Below the pieces are notes generated by a model. The model worked only from the letters and a program-made list of their open reading frames with translations, did not search any database and had not been told where the DNA came from. The position numbers were made by a program, and so were the translations under genes. Below, one piece after another: positions 17,539 to 27,195 of a stretch of 64,000 nucleotides of DNA. Location: NCBI GenBank assembly GCA_963516675.1, contig CAUQBH010000003.1, positions 95,076 to 159,075 on the forward strand, given 5' to 3'. This stretch comes from JABCPE02 sp963516675 (GTDB lineage Bacteria > Bacteroidota > Bacteroidia > Flavobacteriales > Weeksellaceae). How positions within the stretch are numbered: position 1 is the first letter of the stretch; every line of letters begins with the position of its first letter.

Positions 17539-19833
17539 ATGCTGAATTCTAAAAAACTATTGCTTACAGGAGCTCTATTTATGGGGCTATCCTCTTATGC
17601 ACAAGAAGACGAAGACAATACAGATGGTTCTAAAAAAATAGAAGCTGTAGTCATCTCTAAAAAGAAGAAAAAGTATAAAAATCCAGCTCATGAGATTTTA
17701 GCAAAACTGGTTGCAAAAAAACACATCAACAATCCTGACAACCTAAAATCATACTTCTCTGAAAATCAGTCCCGTATGGAGATAGCATTTAGCAGTCTTG
17801 GGGATAAGTTTCAGAATACGAAGATCTACAAGGATTTGAAAAAGGTGATGGAAGACTCCAAAGACAGCCTTGGGAATGATGTGGCGCTTCCTGTTTTTAT
17901 TACAGAAAATATTTCGGATTTTTATTATCAAAAAAGCCCTGAAAAGCGCGCCGAAATCATCAAAAAAACTAAAGTAGACGGAGTCGGAATAGAGGACAAT
18001 GCTATGTTTTCCCAGCTGATGAGTTCTACTTTTATCAAATATAATTTCTACAATAATTATATTCATATTTTAGACAAAAACTTCATTTCGCCACTGAATG
18101 ATAATTTCACTTCAAACTATGATTTTGAGCTGGTGGACAGAGATTTTCAAGTGAATGAAAATGGATATTATAAAATCAATTTTAAACCTAAAAGAGCCTC
18201 AGATTTGGCTTTTGAAGGGACTTTGCTGATTTCGCACAGCAACTATTCACTTTTCAGAATTACAGCGAAAATAGGTTCTGCGGCGAACCTGAACTTTATC
18301 AACAACATTGTAGTAGACCAAGAGCTTGAAGAAGTGGGCGATTCTGAAATACACATGCCTGTAAAGTCCCTCGTTACGCTGGAAACCGCGAAACTGGGCA
18401 AAAACGGAATGGCTGGGATTTTAAAATATCATGTTTCGAGCAAAAAAATAAAAATCAACCAAGATTTTGACCAAAAAATATTCAGCAAACCCATCACTGT
18501 TCTTCCAAATGCAAACGAAAAAGATGAGCAATACTGGGAAAAGAACAGACACGAGCCGATAACGGAAAGAGAACAAAAAGTCTATGCAATGATAGATGAA
18601 GTCAAAAATCTCCCTTCGGTGAAGTCTTATATAGATGTTTTAGAAATTATTATAAGAGGCTATTATGAGGCAGGAAAAGTAGATTTAGGACCGATACTCT
18701 ACACGGCTGGATATAACGATGTGGAAGGATTCAGGCTGAGAGCAGGATTTAGAACTAATCATAAATTCAGCAAAAAATGGATTTTCAGCGGATATTTGTC
18801 TTATGGATTCAAGGACAGAGAGTTCAAATACGGCGGTGGTATAGATTACATTATTTCACGAGACCCATGGACACAGGTGGGAATTTCTGCCCTGCATGAT
18901 TTAGACCAAGTGGCGCTGCAGTATGGCAACTTTTTACTTAAGAACAAAAATGCGATTTTTGATGCATTTTCTAAAAATGGTGATATGCTGATAAGAAAAC
19001 CTTTCTGGAAGAATAATTATGAAATCTATTTTCAGAGGGATTTTGTAAACTCTATCACTCAGAGATTTACCTTTAGACATTCCACCTTTGACCCATTGTT
19101 TGATTCGTCTTATATCAATTACACGGACGAGCATGGGAATGTTTTTAATAATTTCAAGACCACTGAAATGATTTCTGAAACTCAGTGGAAAATGGGAAGA
19201 AAAGCTCTGCAGTCCGATAAAAACAAGCAGGTAATAATGAATAACAATTTTACTCCTACGGTTACTTTCAGGTTTACACATGCCTTTAAAGGAATTATGG
19301 GAAGTAATTTTGAATACAATAAAATTTATCTAAATGTCCAGCAAAAAATCCCTATGGGAATTTTGGGACAGGGGAACTATTCCCTCACAGCAGGGATTAC
19401 CCCAGACCGAGTTCCTTTTCCTCTTTTAGAGAACCATTTAGGAAATGAGTTTGTTTTTTACAACAGAAATTCATTTAACATGATGCGTTTTTTTGAATTT
19501 ACAAGTAACAGATTTGTTTCCCTACAATACACCCAATATTTGGAAGGTTTGATTACCAATAGGTTACCTTTGATTAAAAAATTAAATTGGAGAAACCACC
19601 TGACTTTCAATTATTTGATAGGAGATTTGGAGGAAAGATTCAACGCAAATGGAGCGTTAAACGGCCTAAACGGAAAGCCTTACATAGAAATTGGCTATGG
19701 TTTTTCTAATATTCTTAGGTTTTTACGAGTGGATTTTGTTCATAGACTTACTCATTTGAACAACACCAGCTCCGTTTTTGAAACCAATCCGCCTAGATTC
19801 AGCATAAAAGTTTCGGCTCAAATAAGATTATAA
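17539..19833 (+). CDS. DUF5686 family outer-membrane protein
   Basis: A 764-residue exported protein: signal peptide 1-21 (ending SSYAQ), a Lys-rich linker (about 30-45), then the DUF5686 region starting at KYKNPAHEILAKLVAKK and a long C-terminal half of amphipathic strands expected to form an outer-membrane beta-barrel, ending in IRL. Most relatives that I recall carry a carboxypeptidase-regulatory-like beta-sandwich between signal peptide and DUF5686; here only a short linker is present. The ATG at 17539 is chosen because the alternative TTG at 17515 lies in the -7 element. First gene of a same-strand run through 23914. Function unknown, probably envelope-related. Confidence 0.8.
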   Translation: MLNSKKLLLTGALFMGLSSYAQEDEDNTDGSKKIEAVVISKKKKKYKNPAHEILAKLVAKKHINNPDNLKSYFSENQSRMEIAFSSLGDKFQNTKIYKDLKKVMEDSKDSLGNDVALPVFITENISDFYYQKSPEKRAEIIKKTKVDGVGIEDNAMFSQLMSSTFIKYNFYNNYIHILDKNFISPLNDNFTSNYDFELVDRDFQVNENGYYKINFKPKRASDLAFEGTLLISHSNYSLFRITAKIGSAANLNFINNIVVDQELEEVGDSEIHMPVKSLVTLETAKLGKNGMAGILKYHVSSKKIKINQDFDQKIFSKPITVLPNANEKDEQYWEKNRHEPITEREQKVYAMIDEVKNLPSVKSYIDVLEIIIRGYYEAGKVDLGPILYTAGYNDVEGFRLRAGFRTNHKFSKKWIFSGYLSYGFKDREFKYGGGIDYIISRDPWTQVGISALHDLDQVALQYGNFLLKNKNAIFDAFSKNGDMLIRKPFWKNNYEIYFQRDFVNSITQRFTFRHSTFDPLFDSSYINYTDEHGNVFNNFKTTEMISETQWKMGRKALQSDKNKQVIMNNNFTPTVTFRFTHAFKGIMGSNFEYNKIYLNVQQKIPMGILGQGNYSLTAGITPDRVPFPLLENHLGNEFVFYNRNSFNMMRFFEFTSNRFVSLQYTQYLEGLITNRLPLIKKLNWRNHLTFNYLIGDLEERFNANGALNGLNGKPYIEIGYGFSNILRFLRVDFVHRLTHLNNTSSVFETNPPRFSIKVSAQIRL

Positions 19834-19842
19834 TTTAAAACA

Positions 19843-20673
19843 ATGCAAAAATATCTTGAACTTAATATAAAAATAGAACCGCTCCAGCCGTGGAACGAAA
19901 TCCTAATGGCGGAGCTTATAAACATTGGTTTTGACAGCTTTACAGAAGAAAACGACGGTATTCTGGCGTATGTTCCAGAGGATTCTTTCAGCGAAGATGA
20001 ACTAAAAAATCTTTGGCTACTGAGCCATGATGAGGTTAAAATTTCCTACACCATTCAGGAAATGCCGAATATCAACTGGAATGAGGAATGGGAAAAGAAT
20101 TTTTCGCCCATAAATGTGGAAAACAAAGTGCTTATCCGTGCAGAATTTCACGAAAGCCAAAATACGCCGTATGAAATCATCATTCAGCCCAAAATGTCCT
20201 TCGGCACAGGGCATCACGCCACTACTTACCTGATGATTCAGCAGATGCTGGATATGGATTTCAGTGGGAAAAAAGTGCTGGATATCGGCTGTGGAACTTC
20301 TATTTTAGCGATTTTCTCAAAGCTGAAAGGTGCAGAGGATGTTTTAGCCATTGACATTGATGAATGGGCTGTGGAAAACTCCAAAGAAAATGCGGAAAGA
20401 AACCAAATGAATTTCCGAATAGAACAAGGAACTGCAGAGAACTTGGGCAAAGAAAATTTTGATATTATTTTAGCGAACATCAACCGAAATATTTTGATTT
20501 CGGATATTCCTACTTATGTTTCAGTTTTGAATAGCGGCGGAAAACTCCTGCTTTCGGGGCTTTGCTTCTTTGATGTCAATGACATTTTGGAAGTCTGCAC
20601 AAAGCATGATTTAGTTCTAAAAAACCAAGTCCAAAGAGAAGAATGGGTAAGCCTTCTTTTAGAAAAACCTTAA
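19843..20673 (+). CDS. prmA: Ribosomal protein L11 methyltransferase
   Basis: A 276-residue SAM-dependent methyltransferase. The N-terminal substrate-recognition domain (1-75) precedes FGTGHHATT (120-128) and the SAM-binding motif LDIGCGTSILAIF (146-158), with the later ANINRNIL loop near 210 acting as the catalytic N-[IV]-x-[RN] motif. It trimethylates ribosomal protein L11. It starts 9 bp after the DUF5686 stop and is followed after 10 bp by a WbqC-like gene. Confidence 0.95.
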   Translation: MQKYLELNIKIEPLQPWNEILMAELINIGFDSFTEENDGILAYVPEDSFSEDELKNLWLLSHDEVKISYTIQEMPNINWNEEWEKNFSPINVENKVLIRAEFHESQNTPYEIIIQPKMSFGTGHHATTYLMIQQMLDMDFSGKKVLDIGCGTSILAIFSKLKGAEDVLAIDIDEWAVENSKENAERNQMNFRIEQGTAENLGKENFDIILANINRNILISDIPTYVSVLNSGGKLLLSGLCFFDVNDILEVCTKHDLVLKNQVQREEWVSLLLEKP

Positions 20674-20683
20674 TCCAAATAAA

Positions 20684-21298
20684 ATGCAAACAGTCTTATT
20701 ACCAATATTTTACCTCCCTCCTATTTCTTGGTTTTCTGAGTTTTGTAATTCGGAAAATCAGATTATTTTGGAACAAGAGGAACACTTCCCAAAGCAGACC
20801 TACCGAAATAGAGCCTGTATTTTTGGGGCAAATGGAAAACTTCCTTTAATCATCCCAATAAATCACAATGGAAAAAGGGCTTTTCGAGACATAGAAATAT
20901 CATATTCGGAAAGATGGCAAGCGCTCCACTGGAAATCAATAAAAACAGCTTATCAGTCTTCTCCTTACTTTGAATTTTATGAAGACCAGCTAAGCAAAAT
21001 TTATGAAAATCAACCGAAGTTTTTAATTGATTTCAACCTAAAAAGTCTGGAAATTCTTCAAAAATTATTGAAAACTGACCAAAGTTTTTCATTAACCGAA
21101 GAATACATCAAAACGCCTTCTACAAATGATTTTCGGGAAAGTTTTTCAGCAAAAATAAAACCTGCCTTCCAGCAGGAGGAATATTACCAAACTTTTTCTG
21201 ATAAACTGGGCTTTATCAAAGATCTTTCCGTAGTAGATTTGCTCTGTAACCTCGGTCCAGAGGCTGCTTCTTACCTAAAAAATCATAGAAATGAATAA
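20684..21298 (+). CDS. WbqC-like family protein
   Basis: A 204-residue soluble protein with the family's recurring phrases: an opening like LLPIFYLPPISWFSEF, RACIFGANGKLPLIIPI, RDIEISYSERWQALHWKSI and, near the end, DLLCNLGPEA. The WbqC family is linked to O-antigen or sugar-related gene sets in some bacteria but has no proven chemistry. Its last 8 bases overlap the next gene, indicating coupling. Confidence 0.85.
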   Translation: MQTVLLPIFYLPPISWFSEFCNSENQIILEQEEHFPKQTYRNRACIFGANGKLPLIIPINHNGKRAFRDIEISYSERWQALHWKSIKTAYQSSPYFEFYEDQLSKIYENQPKFLIDFNLKSLEILQKLLKTDQSFSLTEEYIKTPSTNDFRESFSAKIKPAFQQEEYYQTFSDKLGFIKDLSVVDLLCNLGPEAASYLKNHRNE

Positions 21299-22232
21299 GA
21301 AAATTATTTTTCCGCTGGTTTTCTTGGGACAGCTGTTCGCTGCACAGAGTTTTAAAATCATTCCTTTGGGTGTTTTTGGTGGAATAGATGAAAGCAATCT
21401 CTCTTCTTATCTCATCTCTGAACCGAGCAAAGAAGCATATCTAGCTCTAGATGCTGGAACAATCCACACAGGGCTGAAAGTTTATTTACAAAAAAACAAG
21501 AAAAAAGAAAGTCCTGAGCAATTTTTGAAAGAGAAAATCAAGGGATATTTCATTTCGCATCCGCATTTTGACCATAGTTCAGGGCTGGTTATCAACTCGC
21601 CCGAAGACTCTAAAAAGAATATTTATGCAGCAGAATTTGTGATAGAAACCCTCAAAAAACATCATTTTTCTTGGGAAGCTTGGGCTAATTTTGCCAATGA
21701 AGGCGAAAAACCTATTTTGGGAAAATACACCTACAAAAAGCTGAACACAGATGAATGGACAAGTGTGGAAAACACTGATTTACAGCTAAAAATGTATTAT
21801 CTAAGCCACACAGGGAAAAATCTAAGCTCTGCAGCGCTTATAAAAAATATTGAAAATCAATACTTTGTATATCTTGGTGATACAGGCGCAGATAGAATTG
21901 AGGGAACGGAGCAGCTTGCCGATTTGTGGAAAGCCATCGCTCCGATTATCAAAGAAAAAAGGCTGAAAGGCATCGCCATAGAATGTTCTTATAGCAACGA
22001 ACAACCTGAAAACCATCTATATGGACACCTCACTCCTCGCCTATTGACTGAGGAGATGGAGAACTTGGAGAAACTTGTCGGCGAAGAGGGGCTTAAAGGT
22101 TTAAATCTCATCATTACCCACATCAAACCTAAGAAAAACATTCATCAAAAAGTTAAAACTGAGTTAAATGTTTTGTATAAAAAAGGGATAAAAATTATCT
22201 TTGCTGAACAAGGAAAAGAAATTAATTTATAA
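21291..22232 (+). CDS. Class II 3',5'-cyclic-nucleotide phosphodiesterase (metallo-beta-lactamase fold)
   Basis: A 313-residue protein with signal peptide (1-18, ending LFAAQ). GGIDESNLSSYLI (30-42) and the metal-binding SHPHFDHSSGL (His90, His92, Asp94, His95) are characteristic of the CpdP/PDE II family, as are GDTGAD, IAIECSYS and GHLTPRLL further on. The enzyme hydrolyses cyclic nucleotides, here in the periplasm or outside the cell. Overlaps the WbqC-like gene and precedes a secreted protease by 14 bp. Confidence 0.88.
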   Translation: MNKKIIFPLVFLGQLFAAQSFKIIPLGVFGGIDESNLSSYLISEPSKEAYLALDAGTIHTGLKVYLQKNKKKESPEQFLKEKIKGYFISHPHFDHSSGLVINSPEDSKKNIYAAEFVIETLKKHHFSWEAWANFANEGEKPILGKYTYKKLNTDEWTSVENTDLQLKMYYLSHTGKNLSSAALIKNIENQYFVYLGDTGADRIEGTEQLADLWKAIAPIIKEKRLKGIAIECSYSNEQPENHLYGHLTPRLLTEEMENLEKLVGEEGLKGLNLIITHIKPKKNIHQKVKTELNVLYKKGIKIIFAEQGKEINL

Positions 22233-22246
22233 ATAACAAATTTACA

Positions 22247-23914
22247 ATGAAAAAAGTACTCATTGCAGCGGCGTTTTTAGCGTCTTTTAGTTTTGCTTTT
22301 GCACAAGACAAAATGCAAAATAATGATTTGAAAACTTGGTATCACAAAGATTTTTCTACTACCAATGTTTATGGTGTTAATACCAACAATGCTTACAAAT
22401 TCTTAGAATCCAAAGGATTAAAGCCAAGAACTGTTGTAGTAGGTGTTTTGGACAGCGGTGTGGAAGTAGACCACCCAGGGCTGATTAACAACATGTGGAA
22501 AAACCCAAATGAAATCCCAAACAACGGTATAGATGATGATAAAAACGGATATGTAGATGATGTCTACGGATGGAACTTCATCGGTGGAAAAACAGCTGAT
22601 GTAGATGCTGATAACCTAGAAGTAACTAGAATGGTTAAAAAATATCAGCCGATATTTGAAGGGACTGATTCTGCTAAAAACAGAGCAAATCAGGCAAAAA
22701 TGCCAGAAGAATATGCTATGTACCAAAAGTCTAAAAAACTATTTGACGAAAAAGGTTCAGAAGCTAAGCAATATTATCAGTATTTTTCTGGGTTTAATAA
22801 CGCTATTCCAAGTATTGTAAAAACTCTAAATGGAAAAACTTTAACTAAAGCAAATTTAGCAGCTATAAAACCTGCTTCTCAAGAAGACAGCAGAAACTTG
22901 CAGATTTTAAATTCTCTTGTTCAAGAGGCTGAAAATGTAGGAAAAACTCCAAAAGAAGTTGAAGAATTATTGAAAAAAGAGGTTGAAGGTGCTCTAAAAC
23001 ACTACGAATCTCAGGCTACAAAACATTACAACCTTGATTTTGACCCAAGAAAAGAAATCGTAGGAGATAATTATGACAATTATAATGAAAAACACTACGG
23101 AAACAACCATTATGAAGGGCCTGATGCATCTCACGGAACGCATGTTTCTGGAATCATCGCGGGACTTCCTCATGGAAATGAAGTTCAGTATGGTGTAGCT
23201 CACAAAGTGGCTAAAATCATGACTGTAAGAGCTGTTCCAGATGGAGATGAAAGAGATAAAGATGTTGCTAATGCTATCAGATACGCAGTAGATAACGGAG
23301 CTAAAATCCTTAACATGAGTTTTGGTAAGGCGGTATCTCCAGGGAAAAAACATGTTTGGGAGGCTATGAAATATGCTGAGAAAAAAGGTGTTCTTCTAGT
23401 AAAAGCAGCAGGAAATGAAAATCAAAACATCGGAGAAAATGAGTATTTTCCTACTAATTTTATGAAGCAATCAGACGAAAAACCATTCGTTAGCAATATG
23501 ATAGTGGTAGGTGCTAGCACAAATAACAACCAAAACCTAAGAGCTAGATTTTCTAACTACAATGGTAAAATGGTAGATGTTTTCGCACCAGGGCAAGAAA
23601 TCTACTCTACTGTTCCAGATGCTAAATATGAATACCTACAAGGAACTTCTATGGCATCTCCAGTGGTAGCAGGTGCGGCGGCTGTGCTTTGGGCATACAT
23701 GCCAAGCCTTACTCCTCAGCAGATCAAAGAAGCATTAGTAAAAACAGTAAATAAATCTACTGTAAATGCAAATGTAGATTCTAATGCAAACTTTGACCAA
23801 ATTTCAGTTGCTGGTGGAGTTATAGACCTTTACAAAGCGGCTCAGTATGCTTATGATAATTTTTACAACAAAAAAGGTGTAAAAGCAAATAAAAAAGCAG
23901 CTAAGTCAAAATAA
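22247..23914 (+). CDS. Secreted subtilisin-like serine protease (S8)
   Basis: A 555-residue protease with signal peptide (1-19). The triad is complete: Asp69 in VVGVLDSGVEVDH, His296 in DASHGTHVSG and Ser468 in GTSMASP, with the oxyanion Asn390 in AAGN. The Asp-His spacing is long because of a ~170-residue helical insertion (about 120-285). There is no recognisable type IX CTD; the protein ends in a short Lys-rich tail (GVKANKKAAKSK), so Sec export to the periplasm is the simple expectation. Last gene of the run beginning at 17539. Confidence 0.93.
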   Translation: MKKVLIAAAFLASFSFAFAQDKMQNNDLKTWYHKDFSTTNVYGVNTNNAYKFLESKGLKPRTVVVGVLDSGVEVDHPGLINNMWKNPNEIPNNGIDDDKNGYVDDVYGWNFIGGKTADVDADNLEVTRMVKKYQPIFEGTDSAKNRANQAKMPEEYAMYQKSKKLFDEKGSEAKQYYQYFSGFNNAIPSIVKTLNGKTLTKANLAAIKPASQEDSRNLQILNSLVQEAENVGKTPKEVEELLKKEVEGALKHYESQATKHYNLDFDPRKEIVGDNYDNYNEKHYGNNHYEGPDASHGTHVSGIIAGLPHGNEVQYGVAHKVAKIMTVRAVPDGDERDKDVANAIRYAVDNGAKILNMSFGKAVSPGKKHVWEAMKYAEKKGVLLVKAAGNENQNIGENEYFPTNFMKQSDEKPFVSNMIVVGASTNNNQNLRARFSNYNGKMVDVFAPGQEIYSTVPDAKYEYLQGTSMASPVVAGAAAVLWAYMPSLTPQQIKEALVKTVNKSTVNANVDSNANFDQISVAGGVIDLYKAAQYAYDNFYNKKGVKANKKAAKSK

Positions 23915-23925
23915 TAATTAAATAG

Positions 23926-23957
23926 AAAAACGCTTCCAAAATAGGAAGCGTTTTTTT
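23926..23957. terminator. Bidirectional terminator
   Basis: AAAAACGCTTCC / GGAAGCGTTTTT with 6-nt loop and flanking A and T runs. It ends the protease unit (+) and the convergent repeat-protein gene (-). Confidence 0.85.
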
Positions 23958-24000
23958 ATTGTAAATAAACACCACCATTTCAGTAGTGTTATTTTGTTTT

Positions 24001-26520
24001 CTAATTAACTGGAACTGAATAGAACCAGTTTTCATACCAAGTTGTTCCATATACCTGACTAGCAGATGTGTTATATTCAAAGGCACTTCTGATAATATTA
24101 GGAACATCACTCTGTAAATTCAGATACAATGTCTGATAAGAATTTGTATTATTATTATAAATAAAATTCCCTACAAATTCATAATCATGCTCTAAATATG
24201 GATGGAACATTGTGTAGATAGGTTTTTCATTAGTGTAACCATTATTTAATCCTACATCTTTCATTCCTACATAGACTCTCGTATATGCTTTTGTAGGGTG
24301 AGGCACTTGAGAACTTAATATGTGAAGTTTTACAAAAACCATATTTGTTCCAGGTTTTACAACCACAGTAGCGATTTTATTCCAACGCGAATTCCCTAAT
24401 CCAACTCCTGCATTCCATGTAAATCTTCCTACAGCAGGCGCTCCTTTGAATAATTCTACATCTTTCCAAGTTCCCACACCATTAGCATCACTAGTAAGGA
24501 CTCTTCCTGCTCCTTGGTTAGTATCTACTATCTTGATAGCATTTGGTCCATTAGCTACGATATGGACTTTAGAATCAGGTTTATATGTTCCTATACCTAT
24601 ATTAGGACTTCTGTTATGTCCATTTTTGTATCCTAAGATGATGGAATTATCTTTTCCTGTACTTGGAGTAAAGTCAGAGGCATTGATACCATTTCCTATT
24701 ACTATTACATTTTCTAATTCTGCAGTATTGATAGGAGGGAAATTAGCGTTTCCTATATGTACATTATAATCACTTCTTATCCACTCTCCTGCTCCATTAC
24801 CAAAAGCTATATTACTACTACCTGTGACATTGTTTTTAAGGGCGTTTACTCCTTGTGCATTGTTATGCTGACCAGTAGTATTACTGCTAAGTGCAGAAGT
24901 TCCAAGGGCTATATTGTAGTTTCCATAAGTGTTATTCTCCAATGTTTTATACCCTAATGCTATATTATTATGAGACGCAGTAGCTTTACTTAAAGGATAA
25001 TGTCCAATAGCAATATTGTTTGTCCCTGTAACATTGGCAAGTAGTGCACTGTTTCCTATACCAATATTAGAATCTCCAGAAATATTCGCAGAAAGTGAAT
25101 TTGTTCCAAGTCCAATATTTAATTTACCTGTAGTATTAGAGTTCAATACTGATATCCCCAATCCTATATTATATGCTCCTAATGTATTCCCCGAAAGTGT
25201 ACCATCACCAATAGCAATATTTCTCTCTCCTGTAGTATTTAAAAGAAGAGTATTAGTACCAAAACTAATATTATTACTTCCTGTAGTATTAAATCTAAGA
25301 CCATTAGAACCTATAGCTATATTATTTACCCCTGTAGTATTTGCAAAAAGAGCAGATGTCCCCATTGCAATATTATCTTTACCTGTTGTATTAGTTCTAA
25401 GAGAGTTTGTTCCTAAAGCAATGTTACTATTTCCAATAGTATTATTTAGTAAAGCACCTGCTCCCATACCAATGTTATCATATCCTGTTGTATTTGATAA
25501 CATTACACCAGAACCTATCCCCACATTATTATTTCCTGTTGTATTATATCTTAGGGTATTTGTTCCCACAGCTACATTACTTGCTCCTGTGGTATTTGTA
25601 GTAAGAGCACTAGCACCTACAGCGACATTATTACTTGCTGTTGTATTGCTTACAAGTGCTCCATTTCCCAATGCTACATTATCTATTCCTGTTGTATTTT
25701 CTTTAAGAGCACCATACCCTATGGCTAGATTGTAACCTGATTGACTTTTGCTTAAAGCTTGAGATCCTATTGCAATACCATTTCCTCCTGCCATAAGGGC
25801 ATCCCAACCTATAGCTATGTTACCAACCCCTCCTGTTCCATTACGAAGTGCATTGTGTCCTATAGCAACATTAGCCGTACCTCCTTGATTAGAATATAAA
25901 GCTTCTATACCAACTGCAATATTCCATGCTCCCCATTGATTGGAATAAAGGGCATTATTTCCCAATGCTATGTTCTGAGGTCCCACTGTATTGGTATAAA
26001 GAGCTCCCTCTCCCATTGCTATATTATTAGAACCTCCTGTTATAGAGAATAAGGTGTTTTTTCCTATAGCAAGGTTATTTCTTCCATTACCAGCAGAAGT
26101 TCCATTTCCACCCTTACCTCCATCTTGGGTAATGTGGTGGTCATTTCCTACCAATCTAAGGTCTTGTTCTTGTATTGAACCTTCAGCTATTTTTACCCAC
26201 TTGCTGTTGGTAGTACTATAGTAATAGAAACCTTTAGAAGTTACATTAGAAGTTACTGGATTTGTAGTTCCTGAAATGTTATCTACATATACTAAAGTAG
26301 ATTCCTTTAAATTAGCAGTAGCGATGCTATTTAGTCTCGCTTTGCTTACTCTTGGAATCAAAACTCCCTCGTTTGTAGTTGCAGTTGTTGCTGCATTCGC
26401 TGCGCTGGGCTTTATATCTAGAGTAGCCTCTGGGTTACTTGTGTTTACCCCTACTTTTCCTGCTTGGGCAAAAGCCAAACTTGTTGCCAAAAGCCCTAAA
26501 AAAATAATGTTTTTTCTCAT
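24001..26520 (-). CDS. Exported adhesin-like protein with ~25 repeats of 17 residues
   Basis: An 839-residue protein: signal peptide 1-19, a short domain with the opening KVGVNTSNPEATLDIKP seen in many flavobacterial surface proteins, then from about 149 to 590 a tandem array of 17-residue units with consensus N-[IV]-[AG]-[ILMV]-G-x-x-[AST]-L-x-x-N-T-T-G-x-x. This matches the beta-roll head repeats of trimeric (YadA-like) adhesins and phage tail fibres. A unique C-terminal domain (about 680-839) follows, rich in Tyr/Asn, with no recognisable T9SS sorting domain and no peptidase S74 domain that I can see. Likely a trimeric surface fibre. Confidence 0.75.
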   Translation of the reverse strand: MRKNIIFLGLLATSLAFAQAGKVGVNTSNPEATLDIKPSAANAATTATTNEGVLIPRVSKARLNSIATANLKESTLVYVDNISGTTNPVTSNVTSKGFYYYSTTNSKWVKIAEGSIQEQDLRLVGNDHHITQDGGKGGNGTSAGNGRNNLAIGKNTLFSITGGSNNIAMGEGALYTNTVGPQNIALGNNALYSNQWGAWNIAVGIEALYSNQGGTANVAIGHNALRNGTGGVGNIAIGWDALMAGGNGIAIGSQALSKSQSGYNLAIGYGALKENTTGIDNVALGNGALVSNTTASNNVAVGASALTTNTTGASNVAVGTNTLRYNTTGNNNVGIGSGVMLSNTTGYDNIGMGAGALLNNTIGNSNIALGTNSLRTNTTGKDNIAMGTSALFANTTGVNNIAIGSNGLRFNTTGSNNISFGTNTLLLNTTGERNIAIGDGTLSGNTLGAYNIGLGISVLNSNTTGKLNIGLGTNSLSANISGDSNIGIGNSALLANVTGTNNIAIGHYPLSKATASHNNIALGYKTLENNTYGNYNIALGTSALSSNTTGQHNNAQGVNALKNNVTGSSNIAFGNGAGEWIRSDYNVHIGNANFPPINTAELENVIVIGNGINASDFTPSTGKDNSIILGYKNGHNRSPNIGIGTYKPDSKVHIVANGPNAIKIVDTNQGAGRVLTSDANGVGTWKDVELFKGAPAVGRFTWNAGVGLGNSRWNKIATVVVKPGTNMVFVKLHILSSQVPHPTKAYTRVYVGMKDVGLNNGYTNEKPIYTMFHPYLEHDYEFVGNFIYNNNTNSYQTLYLNLQSDVPNIIRSAFEYNTSASQVYGTTWYENWFYSVPVN
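24750..26078 (-). repeat. Array of ~51-bp coding repeats
   Basis: About 26 units of 17 codons in the adhesin-like gene. Units 8-21 are the most regular (…NTTG… each time), units 1-7 and 22-26 more diverged; unit 6 is shortened. DNA identity between units is modest except in the NTTG and GTN-codons. Confidence 0.85.
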
Positions 26521-26596
26521 ATGATATATAAATTTATTGATTATCCAAAGCCTAATTCTTTCTTTTCCTTTTTAAAACAAAGAAAGAATAACTTTA

Positions 26597-26604
26597 CAAA
26601 AGTA
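26597..26604 (-). promoter_or_regulatory. -7 element of the repeat-protein gene
   Basis: Minus-strand TACTTTTG, 76 bp before the start codon, so a ~70-nt leader is expected. Confidence 0.45.
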
Positions 26605-26657
26605 CTAAATAAAATATAAAAATTTCTTAAAAAACGAGATTTTCTTTTTTGTTAAAA

Positions 26658-26665
26658 TAAATTTG
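26658..26665 (+). promoter_or_regulatory. -7 element of the lipocalin-like gene
   Basis: TAAATTTG, 42 bp before the ATG at 26708. Confidence 0.5.
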
Positions 26666-26707
26666 TATAATTTAGCAATTATTATAAAAATTGAAATCTT
26701 AGAAATT

Positions 26708-27187
26708 ATGAAAAAGTTCTTATTAACAGCAGGTTTGGGAGCATTATTCCTAACAGCTTGTAAATCACAAGGGTCTGCTACACAAGGAAGCCATACTTTG
26801 ACTAATTATGACCTAAAAGGTGAATGGGTAGTCTCTTCTGTAGACTATGATAAAAAATTCAAAATAAAACCTTTCCACGAAAATGTTGATGCTCAGTGCT
26901 TTGTAGGAGGAACATGGAAACTCATTCCTAACAACTATTCTGGAAGCTATAGTTTGAATGGAAAAGGAGACTGTCCTATGGTGAGACAAGCTATCAAATT
27001 TTAAGTTACAAAAAACAAAGAATTTAGATTCAAAAAACTTCAAGATAATGTAAAGGCTAAAAAAATCACAGAAGGATATGTGCTTCAGCTGGAAAATCAG
27101 CAGAAAGACAGTTTTACCCTTACACAGAGCGTGGCTTTTGAAGGGGAAGTTATTAAAGTATATTATCAATTTCAACGAGTAAAATAA
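26708..27187 (+). pseudogene. Lipocalin-like lipoprotein gene with an in-frame stop
   Basis: ATG 26708 opens a lipoprotein frame with signal peptide and lipobox LTAC (Cys18). The frame reads through a lipocalin-like domain (LKGEWVVSSVDYDKKFKIKPF, then a glycine-rich turn NNYSGSYSL) to TAA at 27002-27004 after 98 codons. The same frame continues without shift for 60 more codons of credible protein (VTKNKEFRFKKL … VIKVYYQFQRVK) to TAA at 27185. A full-length product of 159 residues would be normal for this type, so one base change (for example GAA to TAA) probably broke the gene. Without the last strands the barrel could not close. It could also be a sequencing error. Confidence 0.75.
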
Positions 27188-27195
27188 TTTATATT

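Noticed and set aside
25016..25735. A 239-residue frame antisense to the repeat array, with a Pro-rich repeated pattern
   Set aside because: It mirrors the 17-codon repeats of the adhesin-like gene; repetition in the sense strand keeps the antisense frame open.
24750..26078. Possible CRISPR-like periodic repeat
   Set aside because: The ~51-bp periodicity is coding, with no conserved repeat/unique spacer pattern and no cas genes.
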